Source of the DNA: a virus
Reading direction: 5' to 3' (one strand)
IMG/VR virus record: IMGVR_UViG_3300020157_000001
Coordinates: 1-64,000 of that record
Length of the DNA stretch: 64,000 bases
How positions within the stretch are numbered: position 1 is the stretch's first letter; the number at the start of each line of letters is the position of its first letter. Shown in pieces: positions 48,601-56,968 of the stretch. The notes under the pieces were generated by a model. That model was not told the origin of the DNA and made no database searches. It was given only the letters and a program-made list of their open reading frames with translations. The position numbers and the translations under genes are program-made.

Positions 48601-49749
48601 GGGGTCGTTACCATCTACTCCAGTACCAGAACCGTAACGAGCGTTAAGAACAGACCCACCAGTACCTTGGTTGAGTGCAGCCTGCTCAGCGTTGACTGCT
48701 CTACCAGCATCAATGAAGAACTCAGCCCCCCGTAGAAGGTTAAGAGCAGTACCAGCAGTACTCTCACCGGGGTATGCCTCACGCCATACTGGGTTGACTG
48801 ATGCATTGGTAAGACCAGTCTTGGGGGTCGTGATGTAGTTAGCACGCTGACTCTGAATTGTGTACTGATGGTTTGTGTCGTTGTAGATTACGTTGCTTCC
48901 GGTGATACCGCCTATCATCTGCTTAACAGCAGCGGGGGTTCCCTTGCTACGCTTGTACACACCGATGTTGTCAACGATGCCACGGAGACGCTGCTCACCA
49001 AGTTGTGACCCTTGGAGAGCGACGTTCATCAGGGATGCCAATGCATCCAAGGTCTCACCGTTAGCTACAAGTGGGTCACTTGAAATCATTACGTAATCTA
49101 TGAGAGTACGTAGGTAATCCATATCATACCCAATGATGCTGAGGTACTTGAAGAGGGGGCCGACCTTATCCCCATGCGTCGTACCAATGTTCGATGAGTA
49201 GTTGGTAGTACCCTGCCGTATGTCTGCTGTGCGGGCGTATTCGGGAAGCTGATTCCACAAGGTAAGAGCTGACCCGTAATCTACTGGGACTAGGACTTCC
49301 AACTCAGCTACTTTGACAAAGTAGTTATCACCAGCGGTAGAGGTGTAGTTAATGAACAGTCCGTAGTATGCCCAAGACCCACTAGCCAAACTATCGTGCG
49401 TGAAATCGCTGATACCGTTAGTAGTGCTAACGATTCGCTGACCGGACGATACAGTCTGAGGAACACCCGCTGGGGAATACACGACTGCAAGAGATGTCGG
49501 CCCAACCGCAGAAGAGGCAGTTACTAGCGGTACTGACCAGTCAAGAAGAACAGACTGGTAAGTAATGGTCGTAGCGCTAAAGGTGCTCAGACCTGTGGCG
49601 GCGGCAGGAAGCTGAAGGCCGTCAGCACGGAGGGCACTGTCGTAGTCAGTACGAGCAGGGAATGCTCCACCTGTTACTTCTGGGTAACGGAGGAAACCAC
49701 CTGACCCGCTAGAGGGCAGTTGGCGTAGAACAAAAGATACTCTTGCCAT
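42637..49749 (-). CDS. Giant gpI-type baseplate protein fused to an array of LamG-like domains
   Basis: 2370 residues. After a beta-rich start, residues about 165-315 have LWNQLPEYAR, GPLFKYLSIIGYDMDYLRTLIDYV, LDALASLMN and YKRSKGTPAAVKQMIGGITG, the P2 gpI (tail protein I) pattern. The rest is about nine repeats of 180-240 residues with the LamG/concanavalin A signature. Each has xYxxIPDN or EVPDN, EIVxRV or SFTVV, an AxDQxxEPTxW loop, G(K/R)IYRxxxRN and DxDF. The last three repeats are of a second type (WLFG...YMEVPDNDLLDF). It should attach the fibre to the baseplate and bind sugars on the host. Such a direct fusion is unusual. Confidence 0.85.
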   Translation of the reverse strand: MARVSFVLRQLPSSGSGGFLRYPEVTGGAFPARTDYDSALRADGLQLPAAATGLSTFSATTITYQSVLLDWSVPLVTASSAVGPTSLAVVYSPAGVPQTVSSGQRIVSTTNGISDFTHDSLASGSWAYYGLFINYTSTAGDNYFVKVAELEVLVPVDYGSALTLWNQLPEYARTADIRQGTTNYSSNIGTTHGDKVGPLFKYLSIIGYDMDYLRTLIDYVMISSDPLVANGETLDALASLMNVALQGSQLGEQRLRGIVDNIGVYKRSKGTPAAVKQMIGGITGSNVIYNDTNHQYTIQSQRANYITTPKTGLTNASVNPVWREAYPGESTAGTALNLLRGAEFFIDAGRAVNAEQAALNQGTGGSVLNARYGSGTGVDGNDPLLLPHTGTNHLYLPGVASNYVSIPDNPSLALTGVIEIVMRVSLDDWTPTGGQILVGKWRATQYSWHLRVTATGNFQFFVSTDGVSTFFSETTGVPSPALVDGSSYWIRARYTPSTRTLVVGYSVDTGQAEPSSYTTTLTATSSASLSVFQTTSPLEIGTVESGSTLPLAGKIYRTIIRNGSGGPTVVDVDFTTGLTSGNQVSVPFTGTALSTYTPQYLSNLGTGGRALVAKVGSSSTPDTNDPLLLTHTGENYFYSTSSVVGASGQSADNYAVIPDNGAMELLGSNGTNFLACTGGGARVEIPNDAVLNQFNLSTIEIVMRLQVDKLANTALTNDNLLITKGLGLGASGGFFLSLLGTGGISLGTELSATPGTPQYAIASGFSYPLGTPFWLKVVRFTSTGAVTFYQQPDQATEPTSWGTATNGTGGVTSGALGANTSSLTIGAVSGSGGNVRLYRTIIRPSSPSTNPVLDLDFSSAEIGATVIPDQSRCKALATAAGGAQIVDGSTFLSLAGIDGNYATTPDNGTILDMPSSSVEIVFRIAADSYTSAVGGRIVSKLNGAGVPSGGGYEVYSSGGVFNFQISNGTTNQGVSSSPHNASAGQPIWGRVTWTTGTGAYAFFWAADSPIEPTSWTAIGTGNTTVTTIADNTMDLRIGNMTGLSRPFSGKIYRVIVRNTTSGATVFDADFSKQVALATTFNEGSANNALVTVASTSNASKITSGTTFLSLHGTQASGYRVAVPTNTAYDLPGDYEIVFRCTPASVNANAALVVRDTAWRVLMDGTDPSKIVLAHYSTSANNWAVNAVSTTGIFVVGTTRWYKVTRASTGGSVSFYYAADQAYEPTTWTASSTGTIATAPETAGAQQVQFGSRDGGLGNFSGRIYNVKVRNGIGGASVAAAIDADFTQQTQFTQSFTERSSLAATVSLTQADTNFARIERNRDVEIVCRVAMDDWYDTIGTSPAMVAKGFGNDYWFYITSTTIVLGLGSAPAVYPTVTWAAASRPANGTTLWLKVTRSASAGVTTFYYAPDQVAEPTTWTTIGANTDTRIVNTRANTGYPMGFGATTQNTSGTWYGSMTGKHYRAIVRNGIAGQAIVDIDFTKQITSGTQTSIPVAGSSSQLIKNLGATGSALNAKAGKYATASDTSDPLHLPFYGDKYWYQPGLTSGANYMSTPSTTDVCITGDIAVAVQVQLDDITSERGLLGKRASGVDSSFNNYQLNAHSSATLGGTLAFVWNTAAGTSGAAYGIVPHGIPAGKKMWVGASLDVDNGAGGFTCRFYRSSDGVNWTNYETVTTSGVTNIRASAVPVNVGGDNAGAAFTAGKYYAAKIWSGLDMTANPVLNWSANDMGQTGGTSNGRVWTASRGTSGRRGVLVEAPVWLFGGDDFMEAPDHADINFAVGDSFTVIAVTRQWNTIQTNGQLVTKGAYTSLINTPGWLLYNSGTTTSTKFLVSDTAASPNVASAVAPTAGTINVMAGVRDRANLLLRTYNNGTASTTVSDTTTSTLTNTSPLRIGSQLGTFFGTNTDFELIAVAVFKSALSAAQITTITNHYTTAFDSAAVTILNTAKFWIDAASSQQKALVVRSTTGHKGATVVRPTFLFGGNDYMSIADNDLLDFALTDSFTMVAALRQWGSPSNDVRIFSKGSAGTPSSPTISFLQKSSFGTSLRIDAGTTGQTSESLSPVPAAGALTVFSGVRNASTDSLVTYSGASAGASVTDITTLGVANAAPFLIGSDYGGGTPVYFGEFEMYGAAVFRRALTATEVALINTHYQGEETAESVALLSTAVLWIDPARSSQEMAINRSTAAGKKAVAVTRPTWLFGSSSYMEVPDNDLLDFSATDSFTVVGVVRQWGTTPADTRIAMKWSNVGVSSGWYLTNGNPSSTQFMAITGDAGGTIAAGNTTATTGTVNTVIGVRDTATDQVTLYTNGVAGTPVTDFTVGTLANSGPMTIGRQDIGGAQYAQMELLAVAIFRRALTATEIAAINTYYGTV

Positions 49750-49752
49750 GGG

Positions 49753-51210
49753 TTAAACAGTTCCTCCAGATGTGGAGAACGTATAGCTACCCTTTTTAGG
49801 TAGCTTTAGAACGTCTATCAATATGTAGCTTTGAACTGCTGTACCGGGGTTTGCGTCAAACTTGGTAATGATCGCATAGTCCACACCAGTAACATTGTTT
49901 ATTATTCGGTACACCTGACCGAGGTGAATACGCTGACCAAAGAATACGTTGTCAAACGAGAACAATTCGTCTAGGGCGGTAGACACGGCAGTCTGGACAT
50001 CGGCCCGAACAAACCTGTCCTGAACGACCAAGGTGATACCAAGGTCGATGTATGTCCAAGCAACAGCGGAAGCACTGAGCACACTCACGCCAAGAAGGGC
50101 GAGTGGTTGGAGAGTGTTGATAACTGCCAAGGAAGTTGCTGTAGAAACAGTTTCCGCTGACGCTGTAGTGGTGAGATAGTCTGACCTGTAGATCTGAGGA
50201 TAGATGGTAACGGAAGAGTTAGAGCTTGCCCCACCCTGCACGAATGAGAGCGACGCTTTAGCTACGCCCGGTACTTGCGATGCAAGAGCGATGAAGTCAG
50301 CGCGGGTTACAGCCCTGTTGTTGGTACCAGATATGGCTGGGATAGACCGCTTCATTGATGTGATTGATTCGTTGTCTGTGCCTCCTGTAAAGGAAGTACT
50401 AGACGTAATGGAGATACCAGTGGGGGTAGTCCCCGAGAACGCAGTGATGCAGTTAGCAGGGATGTTACCATCTGCGCCTGATGACTCTGTGTAAGTAGCT
50501 TTGATCTTGGCTCCGGTAGGGGGGACGAAACCGTTTAGGTAAGTTCCAAAAATAACCTGAGTAGAACCGTCAGCAGCAGAGTAAATAGCGAATACCCGGT
50601 CTCCGGTGGGGGCATCAATGATCCGAGTAACACGTCGGTACTGGGTAGCAGTCAGTCCGTCCTCCAGTACATACACATAGATCGAATACGGATCAACATT
50701 GGTCGTGGTCAGGGAGTATCGCTGCCCAACGGTGCCGTCAGAACTTGAGGCAAGAACCTCTTCTACGTGGCGGGTACCCTCAGATACTGTTACCGCTGCG
50801 TTGTTTCCTGCGTTGATAGTTACGTTGCTAGTGGTGTAACACTGGTAACTCTTGCTGTTGTACTGAGCAATAAGGGGTGTGTACTGCGGCACTGAAATAG
50901 ACGCTGCGGTTGAGTTCGTCAGGGTCAAGGTAGATACTGCACTGCTGCGCCCCCGAGGGGTGTAGTCCATAAGGTTAGCTATAGCAAGAAGACTTTCTCG
51001 CTGTGTAGCTGTGGTTATGGAAGTCTCCCCTGCTGCCCGATCAATGTAGTAGTGCATGATATCAGCAGCGTGCGCCCACAGGTCAACAAGCAACATACCG
51101 AAGTCAGAAGGATCTCGCTCTGTCCATTCAGGCATAACTTCTGTAGCGCGAGCCAACATATCCGCACGGATAGTATCGAAATCTCTTGAAGTGTAGTTAA
51201 ATGCTGCCAT
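49753..51210 (-). CDS. Baseplate wedge protein, gpJ family
   Basis: 485 residues. FNYTSRDFDTIRADML start, ERDPSDFGMLLVDLWAHAADIMHYYIDRAAGE, ESLLAIANLMDYTPRGRS, a beta middle, and VTRADFIALASQVPGVAKA in the C-terminal half are those of baseplate J-like proteins. Forms the wedge ring around the hub. It ends three bases before the gpI-type gene, as expected. Confidence 0.9.
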   Translation of the reverse strand: MAAFNYTSRDFDTIRADMLARATEVMPEWTERDPSDFGMLLVDLWAHAADIMHYYIDRAAGETSITTATQRESLLAIANLMDYTPRGRSSAVSTLTLTNSTAASISVPQYTPLIAQYNSKSYQCYTTSNVTINAGNNAAVTVSEGTRHVEEVLASSSDGTVGQRYSLTTTNVDPYSIYVYVLEDGLTATQYRRVTRIIDAPTGDRVFAIYSAADGSTQVIFGTYLNGFVPPTGAKIKATYTESSGADGNIPANCITAFSGTTPTGISITSSTSFTGGTDNESITSMKRSIPAISGTNNRAVTRADFIALASQVPGVAKASLSFVQGGASSNSSVTIYPQIYRSDYLTTTASAETVSTATSLAVINTLQPLALLGVSVLSASAVAWTYIDLGITLVVQDRFVRADVQTAVSTALDELFSFDNVFFGQRIHLGQVYRIINNVTGVDYAIITKFDANPGTAVQSYILIDVLKLPKKGSYTFSTSGGTV

Positions 51211-51212
51211 AA

Positions 51213-51602
51213 CTAGAAACCAGTCTCTTCTGATAGGTCGCCGGGGAGAGCGACGCGGAAGGTTGTCTGGCGGGCAGGTGCCAAAGGAAACTTGTAGTAC
51301 ACAGTTATGTCCGCTTCTGAATCGTTTACTCCAACAACTTTTACATCCATAAAGATAATACCACTTATTCTGTCTGACAGTTCCGTCATTGCTTCCATAC
51401 GGAAGTCTGCTGATATCAAATCGTCAATGGGGCCAAACAGAAGCTGGTTAATCCCCGCCCCATATGAGGGTATGCCAATACGCTCATACCTATCAGTGGT
51501 AAGTACGTTGAGCATCTTTTGTTCAGCCTGAGTTACAAGGTCTGTTGTCTGTCCAATGTGCCCACCTGTAACTGAGAAGGGGGTCAATATTGTTGTTGGC
51601 AT
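51213..51602 (-). CDS. Baseplate wedge protein, gp25/gpW family
   Basis: 129 residues. QAEQKMLNVLTTDRYERIGIPSYGAGINQLLFGPIDD and a later ITVYYKFPL segment match the gp25-like lysozyme-fold family, which joins the sheath to the baseplate. Next to gpJ as in P2 and T4-type systems. Confidence 0.85.
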   Translation of the reverse strand: MPTTILTPFSVTGGHIGQTTDLVTQAEQKMLNVLTTDRYERIGIPSYGAGINQLLFGPIDDLISADFRMEAMTELSDRISGIIFMDVKVVGVNDSEADITVYYKFPLAPARQTTFRVALPGDLSEETGF

Positions 51603-51615
51603 TAGTTAGATCCTG

Positions 51616-51756
51616 TCAGGGGGCTTTGAGGGATGCGTTCTCTTCTTCAAGTTCTTCTATACGAAGAATAAGTAGAGCACGCTCTATGATGTGGGGCGCA
51701 TCGCGCTGGATGATCGCTAACACTTTGTTTCCGTCGATCTCTTTATTGTCTGACAT
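51616..51756 (-). CDS. Coiled-coil micro-protein, 46 residues
   Basis: ATG chosen after AAAGG. The C-terminal half (ERALLILRIEELEEENASLKA) is a leucine-zipper-like helix. Perhaps a small baseplate or chaperone component. Function unknown. Confidence 0.5.
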   Translation of the reverse strand: MSDNKEIDGNKVLAIIQRDAPHIIERALLILRIEELEEENASLKAP

Positions 51757-51831
51757 TTTATGTACCTTTCTGGGTTGAGTGAATACTACACGCCCGCTAC
51801 TGGATGCCAGCAACAGTAAGGCGACTCTTTC

Positions 51832-53781
51832 TTATGGGATTTGGGTCTCAAGGTATTCTATTCTGGTCAATGCACCTTGCAGAGCACCGACTACATCTGC
51901 GATCGTTGCAAATAAGTTCCACATGACTGGTACTGCATCGTTTAGATCAGGTTGGTTATCCATTAGCTCAATAGACAAAGTCCGATACTCGTCTTCTGGG
52001 TCAACCCACCCCCAAGAAGCTAGGTAGTGATCAACTAGAGCGACCTCTTCTGCGACGAAACCTCTCTGAAGATGCAGCGAGGTGTACTCGTTATCGTCAG
52101 ATAAAACGCCCCTCTTGAAATAGAACTCAACTGGACGTAGACCCATTATCCGAGCAGTTGAATCTGAGTTCGGGATGCTTTGAATACGCTCTTTCAACAC
52201 CTGCCGAGATGCGACTGTAGTCATAACTCCGAAGCCGTCTGGAGTGCAAACATTTCCTCCGTTAGCTACGGCCATGTTGATGGCTACAGCTCCACTTGTT
52301 CCGTTAATGGCTAGACGCTGCGCTCCGTTCGCATTCATGGAGACTCCTCCGGCTGTTATCGTGAACCCTCCGGAGCTAACGGTCAAACCGCCTGCAACGG
52401 TCACTACGGTATTACTTACCTGAACTTGATGACTGGCATCGTTAGCCGGTCCTCTTATGTATGTACCTCCTGAACCAGAACTAATAAAAGTATCCGATGT
52501 AGTCATTAGCATACCGTAACCATTACCGCCCGTCATTCCTGTAACGGTTATAGCGGAATGAGCTGTCGATAGGGTTCCACCGGGACTCCACACGGTACCT
52601 AGTTGCATTTGGGGGCTTCCACGCCCACCAATCAAGGCGTTACCAGTGCTGGTGCTTATTTCACCATTGGTAACCGTGAACGCTCCAGCGTTTACTGTTA
52701 ACCCAGAGGAGTTTACCGTAGTACGGGCGGTTGTCAGTGTTCCATCCCTTACCTGAACGGAGGTCGCCCCAATTAAGATCAGGGGGGAACCGGAGTCAGC
52801 AACTAAACGAACATCCGAACCGACAACCCCCTGCAAATACCCAGTTCTTACAGCTGCACCTGTATCCCACATACTTAGGTAAGGGTTATTGCCAGACATG
52901 CGTACCGCTTCACCTGTAGCTGCGAACGTAGACATTGCAGAAGCTATAAACGATGTCGTCGTAAGAGCGCCAGTAGGTGCAAGGGAAGCAATACTAGTAG
53001 CATTAGAGAACCATTTGAAAGATGCTCCTGTGGGGGCTGACGACCATAAAGTGCCACTGTTTATACCTATGGCGTAATCAGCATTAGAAGCGTCTAATGA
53101 TGGGTAAAGAACTGCCTTAGTTCCTACTGACCTAGTGGTAGTAGCGGGGGCACCAAGACCAGCGTTGTTCCACTCCAACCAGTTAGATGTAACGCCCCCT
53201 AAGGCTAACTTGACTCCAGCAGCATTGTTTAGAGTAGCGGAAGCAAAGGTAGGAGCAGACGTAGTGTTAATGCTTTGCGGGGTTGATAGAGTAACGGAGT
53301 TAGCAGCGTGGGTAACTACTACTTGATCGGTTGTTCCTGCAACTGTCTTGTACTCGGGGGCCGTGGCAGCAGCATTCATGCCGACTACCTGATTGGCTGT
53401 TCCCTTTGCTAAACGAGTGAACGCAGATGCCCCCGTGGTTGCAGCATAGATAGTGTCTCCTGCAACATATGCTGAGGCACCAGTGCCCCCCTTAGAGGTG
53501 ACAAGGGTAGTAGACAGAGTATCAGCGATTCCATTTCGCTGTTCCGATACAAAGAACACTCGGTCAGACACTCGGTTAGATGCTACAAAAACTGTGGAAC
53601 CTACGGCAGGCACGTTGTAGAGACCAGCGACCATGGACAGTCCGATGTTGGATACATAGGTAAGAACCCCCGCTCCAGTTAGTTCAGGTATCTCAACTTG
53701 GCATATGCCGGTAGAGGCATTAGTTACTCGTACTACGGCTCTGTGCGCTACATACCCTACGGAATGGTTAGACGTAAACAT
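51832..53781 (-). CDS. Spike-like OB-fold protein with C-terminal S74 chaperone domain
   Basis: 649 residues. N-terminus (VAHRAVVRVTNASTGICQVEIPELTG, GLYNVPAVGSTVFVAS) resembles the OB-fold of gpV/gp5-type spikes. A long Ala/Thr/Ser-rich beta repeat follows. The C-terminus has LKERIQSIPNSDS, LRPVEFYFK and RGFVAEEVALV, the intramolecular S74 chaperone that cleaves itself from trimeric fibres. Overlaps the gpD-like gene by 14 bases. This combination is unusual for the spike position. Confidence 0.75.
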   Translation of the reverse strand: MFTSNHSVGYVAHRAVVRVTNASTGICQVEIPELTGAGVLTYVSNIGLSMVAGLYNVPAVGSTVFVASNRVSDRVFFVSEQRNGIADTLSTTLVTSKGGTGASAYVAGDTIYAATTGASAFTRLAKGTANQVVGMNAAATAPEYKTVAGTTDQVVVTHAANSVTLSTPQSINTTSAPTFASATLNNAAGVKLALGGVTSNWLEWNNAGLGAPATTTRSVGTKAVLYPSLDASNADYAIGINSGTLWSSAPTGASFKWFSNATSIASLAPTGALTTTSFIASAMSTFAATGEAVRMSGNNPYLSMWDTGAAVRTGYLQGVVGSDVRLVADSGSPLILIGATSVQVRDGTLTTARTTVNSSGLTVNAGAFTVTNGEISTSTGNALIGGRGSPQMQLGTVWSPGGTLSTAHSAITVTGMTGGNGYGMLMTTSDTFISSGSGGTYIRGPANDASHQVQVSNTVVTVAGGLTVSSGGFTITAGGVSMNANGAQRLAINGTSGAVAINMAVANGGNVCTPDGFGVMTTVASRQVLKERIQSIPNSDSTARIMGLRPVEFYFKRGVLSDDNEYTSLHLQRGFVAEEVALVDHYLASWGWVDPEDEYRTLSIELMDNQPDLNDAVPVMWNLFATIADVVGALQGALTRIEYLETQIP

Positions 53782-54913
53782 TTACTGTCCTATATGAGCT
53801 AGTCCATTGGTCATTGACATAGGTTGGCTTGGGGGGCAGTGAGTACGCTTGAGTACCTTTATCCCACAATACATCTACTTTGTTCTTGCGAAGGTCTAAG
53901 GTTGTAACAAACATTCCTGTCCTAAGGAAATGTCGAACACCTTCTACATACCATAGTCCATCAAATAGCCCGTCATACCTATCCAAGTTAACTATCCCAC
54001 CGGGAAGTGCCCCAAGTAATCCAATTACAACTGCTGTTGCGGTGTAGTCGTAGTCTTCTCGTTGGGTGGATTTGAGGAGTCGAACAGCTTGGTCGTATGT
54101 GTTAACAGCCGTATTAAGAGAAGTAGTTATCTCCCCAGCAACATCTAGCTTCTCAACATCGCTGGTAGAAACATCAAAGATTACGCCTAAGTCGGTATGC
54201 ACAGTGGTGCTGGCATCTAGGTACGTGCCGTCTATTGTCATTCTAGAAAACTTTCCATCAAAGGAAGTGATCTGTCCGGGGGAAGGCTTAGACCCCGTAC
54301 GAGTAATGGTGGAGATCTTATGCACGGAAGTGCTTCTTCCAAAGGCTTTGTGGGGGTCAAAGATATGCATATGGGTACCGTGTACGGTTACGCAATACCC
54401 CATGATGTCACAGTACCTAACCAAGAACTGCCAATCGGATTCGTTGGATTGAGTAAGGTTTTCAAATACCAGATCGTCTTTTGGTACGTCAAGAGACAGT
54501 CCGTATGTACTACAGAACTCTCTGGCTACGTACTCCAATGTGTTATTGGCCCACACTCGGCTAATCATTCCCCTCATTTTGTAGGAGGTTCCGAAGCAGA
54601 CAAACACTACCTCTTGAAGGAGGCTTCGGTTAACCGTTCCGTCAGCGGTAACAGACAACGGTTTAACGAATTCTATAGTTCCATAGAACTCTGATACATA
54701 TGAGGGGCCGCTATCCATACGGACAAACACAGGCTTACCTATGTACTCAGTAACGAATCGTGCAGGAACTCCAGCCATAGTTACCTCGCACATATCGTGT
54801 GAGTCAGACTTAAGGTCAATAGTTACAGCAACAACTGAGTTGTAATCGACAGGTACATCACCAATGGTAATGGTAAGAGTTGGAGATATGCCTGTGGCGC
54901 TCTGACGGATCAT
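53768..54913 (-). CDS. gpD/gp27-like baseplate hub protein
   Basis: 381 residues. AREFCSTYGLSLDV, ESDWQFLVRYCDIMGYCVTVHG and late control D-like beta segments are typical of gpD/VgrG N-terminal domains. It should form the trimeric hub between tube and spike. ATGA overlap with the LysM gene upstream. Confidence 0.8.
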   Translation of the reverse strand: MIRQSATGISPTLTITIGDVPVDYNSVVAVTIDLKSDSHDMCEVTMAGVPARFVTEYIGKPVFVRMDSGPSYVSEFYGTIEFVKPLSVTADGTVNRSLLQEVVFVCFGTSYKMRGMISRVWANNTLEYVAREFCSTYGLSLDVPKDDLVFENLTQSNESDWQFLVRYCDIMGYCVTVHGTHMHIFDPHKAFGRSTSVHKISTITRTGSKPSPGQITSFDGKFSRMTIDGTYLDASTTVHTDLGVIFDVSTSDVEKLDVAGEITTSLNTAVNTYDQAVRLLKSTQREDYDYTATAVVIGLLGALPGGIVNLDRYDGLFDGLWYVEGVRHFLRTGMFVTTLDLRKNKVDVLWDKGTQAYSLPPKPTYVNDQWTSSYRTVNVYV

Positions 54914-55155
54914 CTAGGAATCCGTAGATAATCCCCAACGACAAGATCTTCGGGGAACTTAACCTGAGGATTGATATCAGCAATCTCCCACCAACGGCGA
55001 TCATTGCCCAGAAGACGAGCAGCGACATTGCTAATAGTATCTCCCTGAGCAATTAGGTGTAGGGAGTACTGAACACCGTCAGTATTGACTTTGACAGAAG
55101 CTGTCTGTCCAGAAGCGTCTAGTGCGTAACGAGAGGTGGTGTCAAGTGCAACCAT
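54910..55155 (-). CDS. LysM-domain tail protein (gpX/gp53-like)
   Basis: 81 residues; start chosen after the upstream stop. IAQGDTISNVAARLLGNDRRWWEIADINP ... GDYLRIPR is a LysM repeat, as in gpX of P2 and Afp7-associated proteins, which bridge hub and tube rather than binding wall. The ATGA overlap with the hub gene supports this. Confidence 0.8.
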   Translation of the reverse strand: MVALDTTSRYALDASGQTASVKVNTDGVQYSLHLIAQGDTISNVAARLLGNDRRWWEIADINPQVKFPEDLVVGDYLRIPR

Positions 55156-55156
55156 A

Positions 55157-56968
55157 TCAGCGACCCGGCCTTGAGATAGATGGTTTTGGATTAACCGTAG
55201 TGGTGGTAGCACCAACAGTAGAGGAGGTACCGGGAACTAGAGACCCTGCTCTACTTTGCGAGGGCTTCACTACGGGAGGAGTGACAAATACTGTGGAGGG
55301 GGACACAGAAGGATTTGATTGGGGACCGTTAGCTGGGGGTAAGGTAGATCCCGGCATGATTCCACCATCCCAGTTAATAACTACATCATTCCAAATAGTT
55401 GCGGAGTCGTTGTTCTCTGCGGGGTTGGACACTGATTTGTAGGACTTTCCATGTCCAGTAACTGAGTCTGCCCCGATAGTAACAGTAACCGACACGTTGA
55501 AAACCATCATCCATACAGAGTTACCTCCAAACCAGTCACTTGTATCCACTAGGGTTCCCTCGGGAGGGGTTGATTTGGAAGTAACAACTTTTCCAACTGT
55601 ACTTTTATTTAAGTAGTTTGTCCTGTAGTTGGTGTCAGAACCCCAGTTAGTGTTAGCAATCTTCTCTATTCCGTATAGATGTGACCAGTCTGGAATGTCA
55701 GATTGAACTGAGGAGGACAACTTGTGTAGTTTGGAGTCAAGAGTCCCGTCGTCAACAAAATCAGTTGTCTTAAGAAGTGGACCATACACATCCACACTTG
55801 CATCTACGTGGATAGTTGCGTCTTGGTCGGATGTTGAATCTAGTTTATTCTTTATCTTGTCAGTTGTAGACCACGCGCACACAGCCTGAAGCCAATCAGA
55901 TCCATACTTTTGGCTACCCATGCTTTTAACATTAGCTACTCTAAGGGTGGTATCAGGACCGTTCCAATTATCTTTATAAAGGAGAGCTACCTTTACGGAA
56001 GGGAACGATTGAATGAGTGAGTTTGCATGTGCTATCTGAGCAGCGGTTGCTGCGGATTGCGTAGCTACCCACGTGTCATGCTGAGACTTCAGAGACTCAG
56101 TGGTGAACGTAGACTTCTTAGCGTATCCGACGTACGTTGCAACCATCTGTAATGTGCATCGTGCTCGCATAGGAACCATTGTCGAAGTAAACTTCTGATA
56201 CTCAATATCCACGTTGCTAACAAAACCCTCAACGATAAAGAGTGAGGAGAACACAACACGAACAGGAAGAGGCTGCAAGAACGCCGAGTTACCGAAGTTA
56301 ACAGCTCCAATGATATTAGGAACATTGGTTTTAGCTTTTTCGTACTTCGCGGCATCGGCTGATGAACCTTGAGCTTCCTGCTCAGCCACGATCTGCCGCA
56401 TAGCTACCTTCTGTGCGTAGTCAACGCTTTGGGGGGTGAGTCCAACTCCGATGACAGCGTTAAGAGCAGCGATGTCCCTGAGTACACCAACTTGGTTAGG
56501 GTTCAAATCCAAGAGCATGTTGTTAGCCATATCTGGATTCACCCCTGACAAGTTACTTGACTCATTCAGTTCCATGGATCTATCGAAGTCAATGGAAAAC
56601 TGAAAGTTGGTATTGGCTGCAACTGGGACTGAGAACTGACCTATGTCCTGCTGCATCATGTTCAAAAGGTCTTGTGCCATAGCTACGGAAGTGGCTAAGC
56701 GTTCTGGATTAAACTGAAAGGCGCACTTGCGTATCTGTAAGGATACGCCTTCCATATCTGTCATAAGAGATCTGATATACCCACGTTGAATCTTTGTGGT
56801 GTATACGTTTCCAGAACTAGATTGATTGCGTATGGTATTGCCGGGGAACTTAAAGGGTGGATTGTCTGCGGAGCCGGTAGCCCAGTGACCATTAGGTCCT
56901 GCGGATAGTTGTTCTTCTCCAGCCTTACCAGCACCGAAGAACTGATCGTTGTTAAATCCTGTGCTCAT
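55157..56968 (-). CDS. Contractile-tail hub/tube initiator protein (CIS tube-like)
   Basis: 603 residues. CAFQFNPERLATS, FSIDFDRSMEL, PVRVVFSSLFIVEGFVSNVDIEYQKF and MVPMRARCTLQMVATYV follow the Afp7-type CIS tube family: FNP, FDR, a beta turn, and PxRA. A long C-terminal extension ends Pro/Ser/Thr-rich. It sits between tape measure and LysM genes, where this protein is expected. Confidence 0.7.
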   Translation of the reverse strand: MSTGFNNDQFFGAGKAGEEQLSAGPNGHWATGSADNPPFKFPGNTIRNQSSSGNVYTTKIQRGYIRSLMTDMEGVSLQIRKCAFQFNPERLATSVAMAQDLLNMMQQDIGQFSVPVAANTNFQFSIDFDRSMELNESSNLSGVNPDMANNMLLDLNPNQVGVLRDIAALNAVIGVGLTPQSVDYAQKVAMRQIVAEQEAQGSSADAAKYEKAKTNVPNIIGAVNFGNSAFLQPLPVRVVFSSLFIVEGFVSNVDIEYQKFTSTMVPMRARCTLQMVATYVGYAKKSTFTTESLKSQHDTWVATQSAATAAQIAHANSLIQSFPSVKVALLYKDNWNGPDTTLRVANVKSMGSQKYGSDWLQAVCAWSTTDKIKNKLDSTSDQDATIHVDASVDVYGPLLKTTDFVDDGTLDSKLHKLSSSVQSDIPDWSHLYGIEKIANTNWGSDTNYRTNYLNKSTVGKVVTSKSTPPEGTLVDTSDWFGGNSVWMMVFNVSVTVTIGADSVTGHGKSYKSVSNPAENNDSATIWNDVVINWDGGIMPGSTLPPANGPQSNPSVSPSTVFVTPPVVKPSQSRAGSLVPGTSSTVGATTTTVNPKPSISRPGR

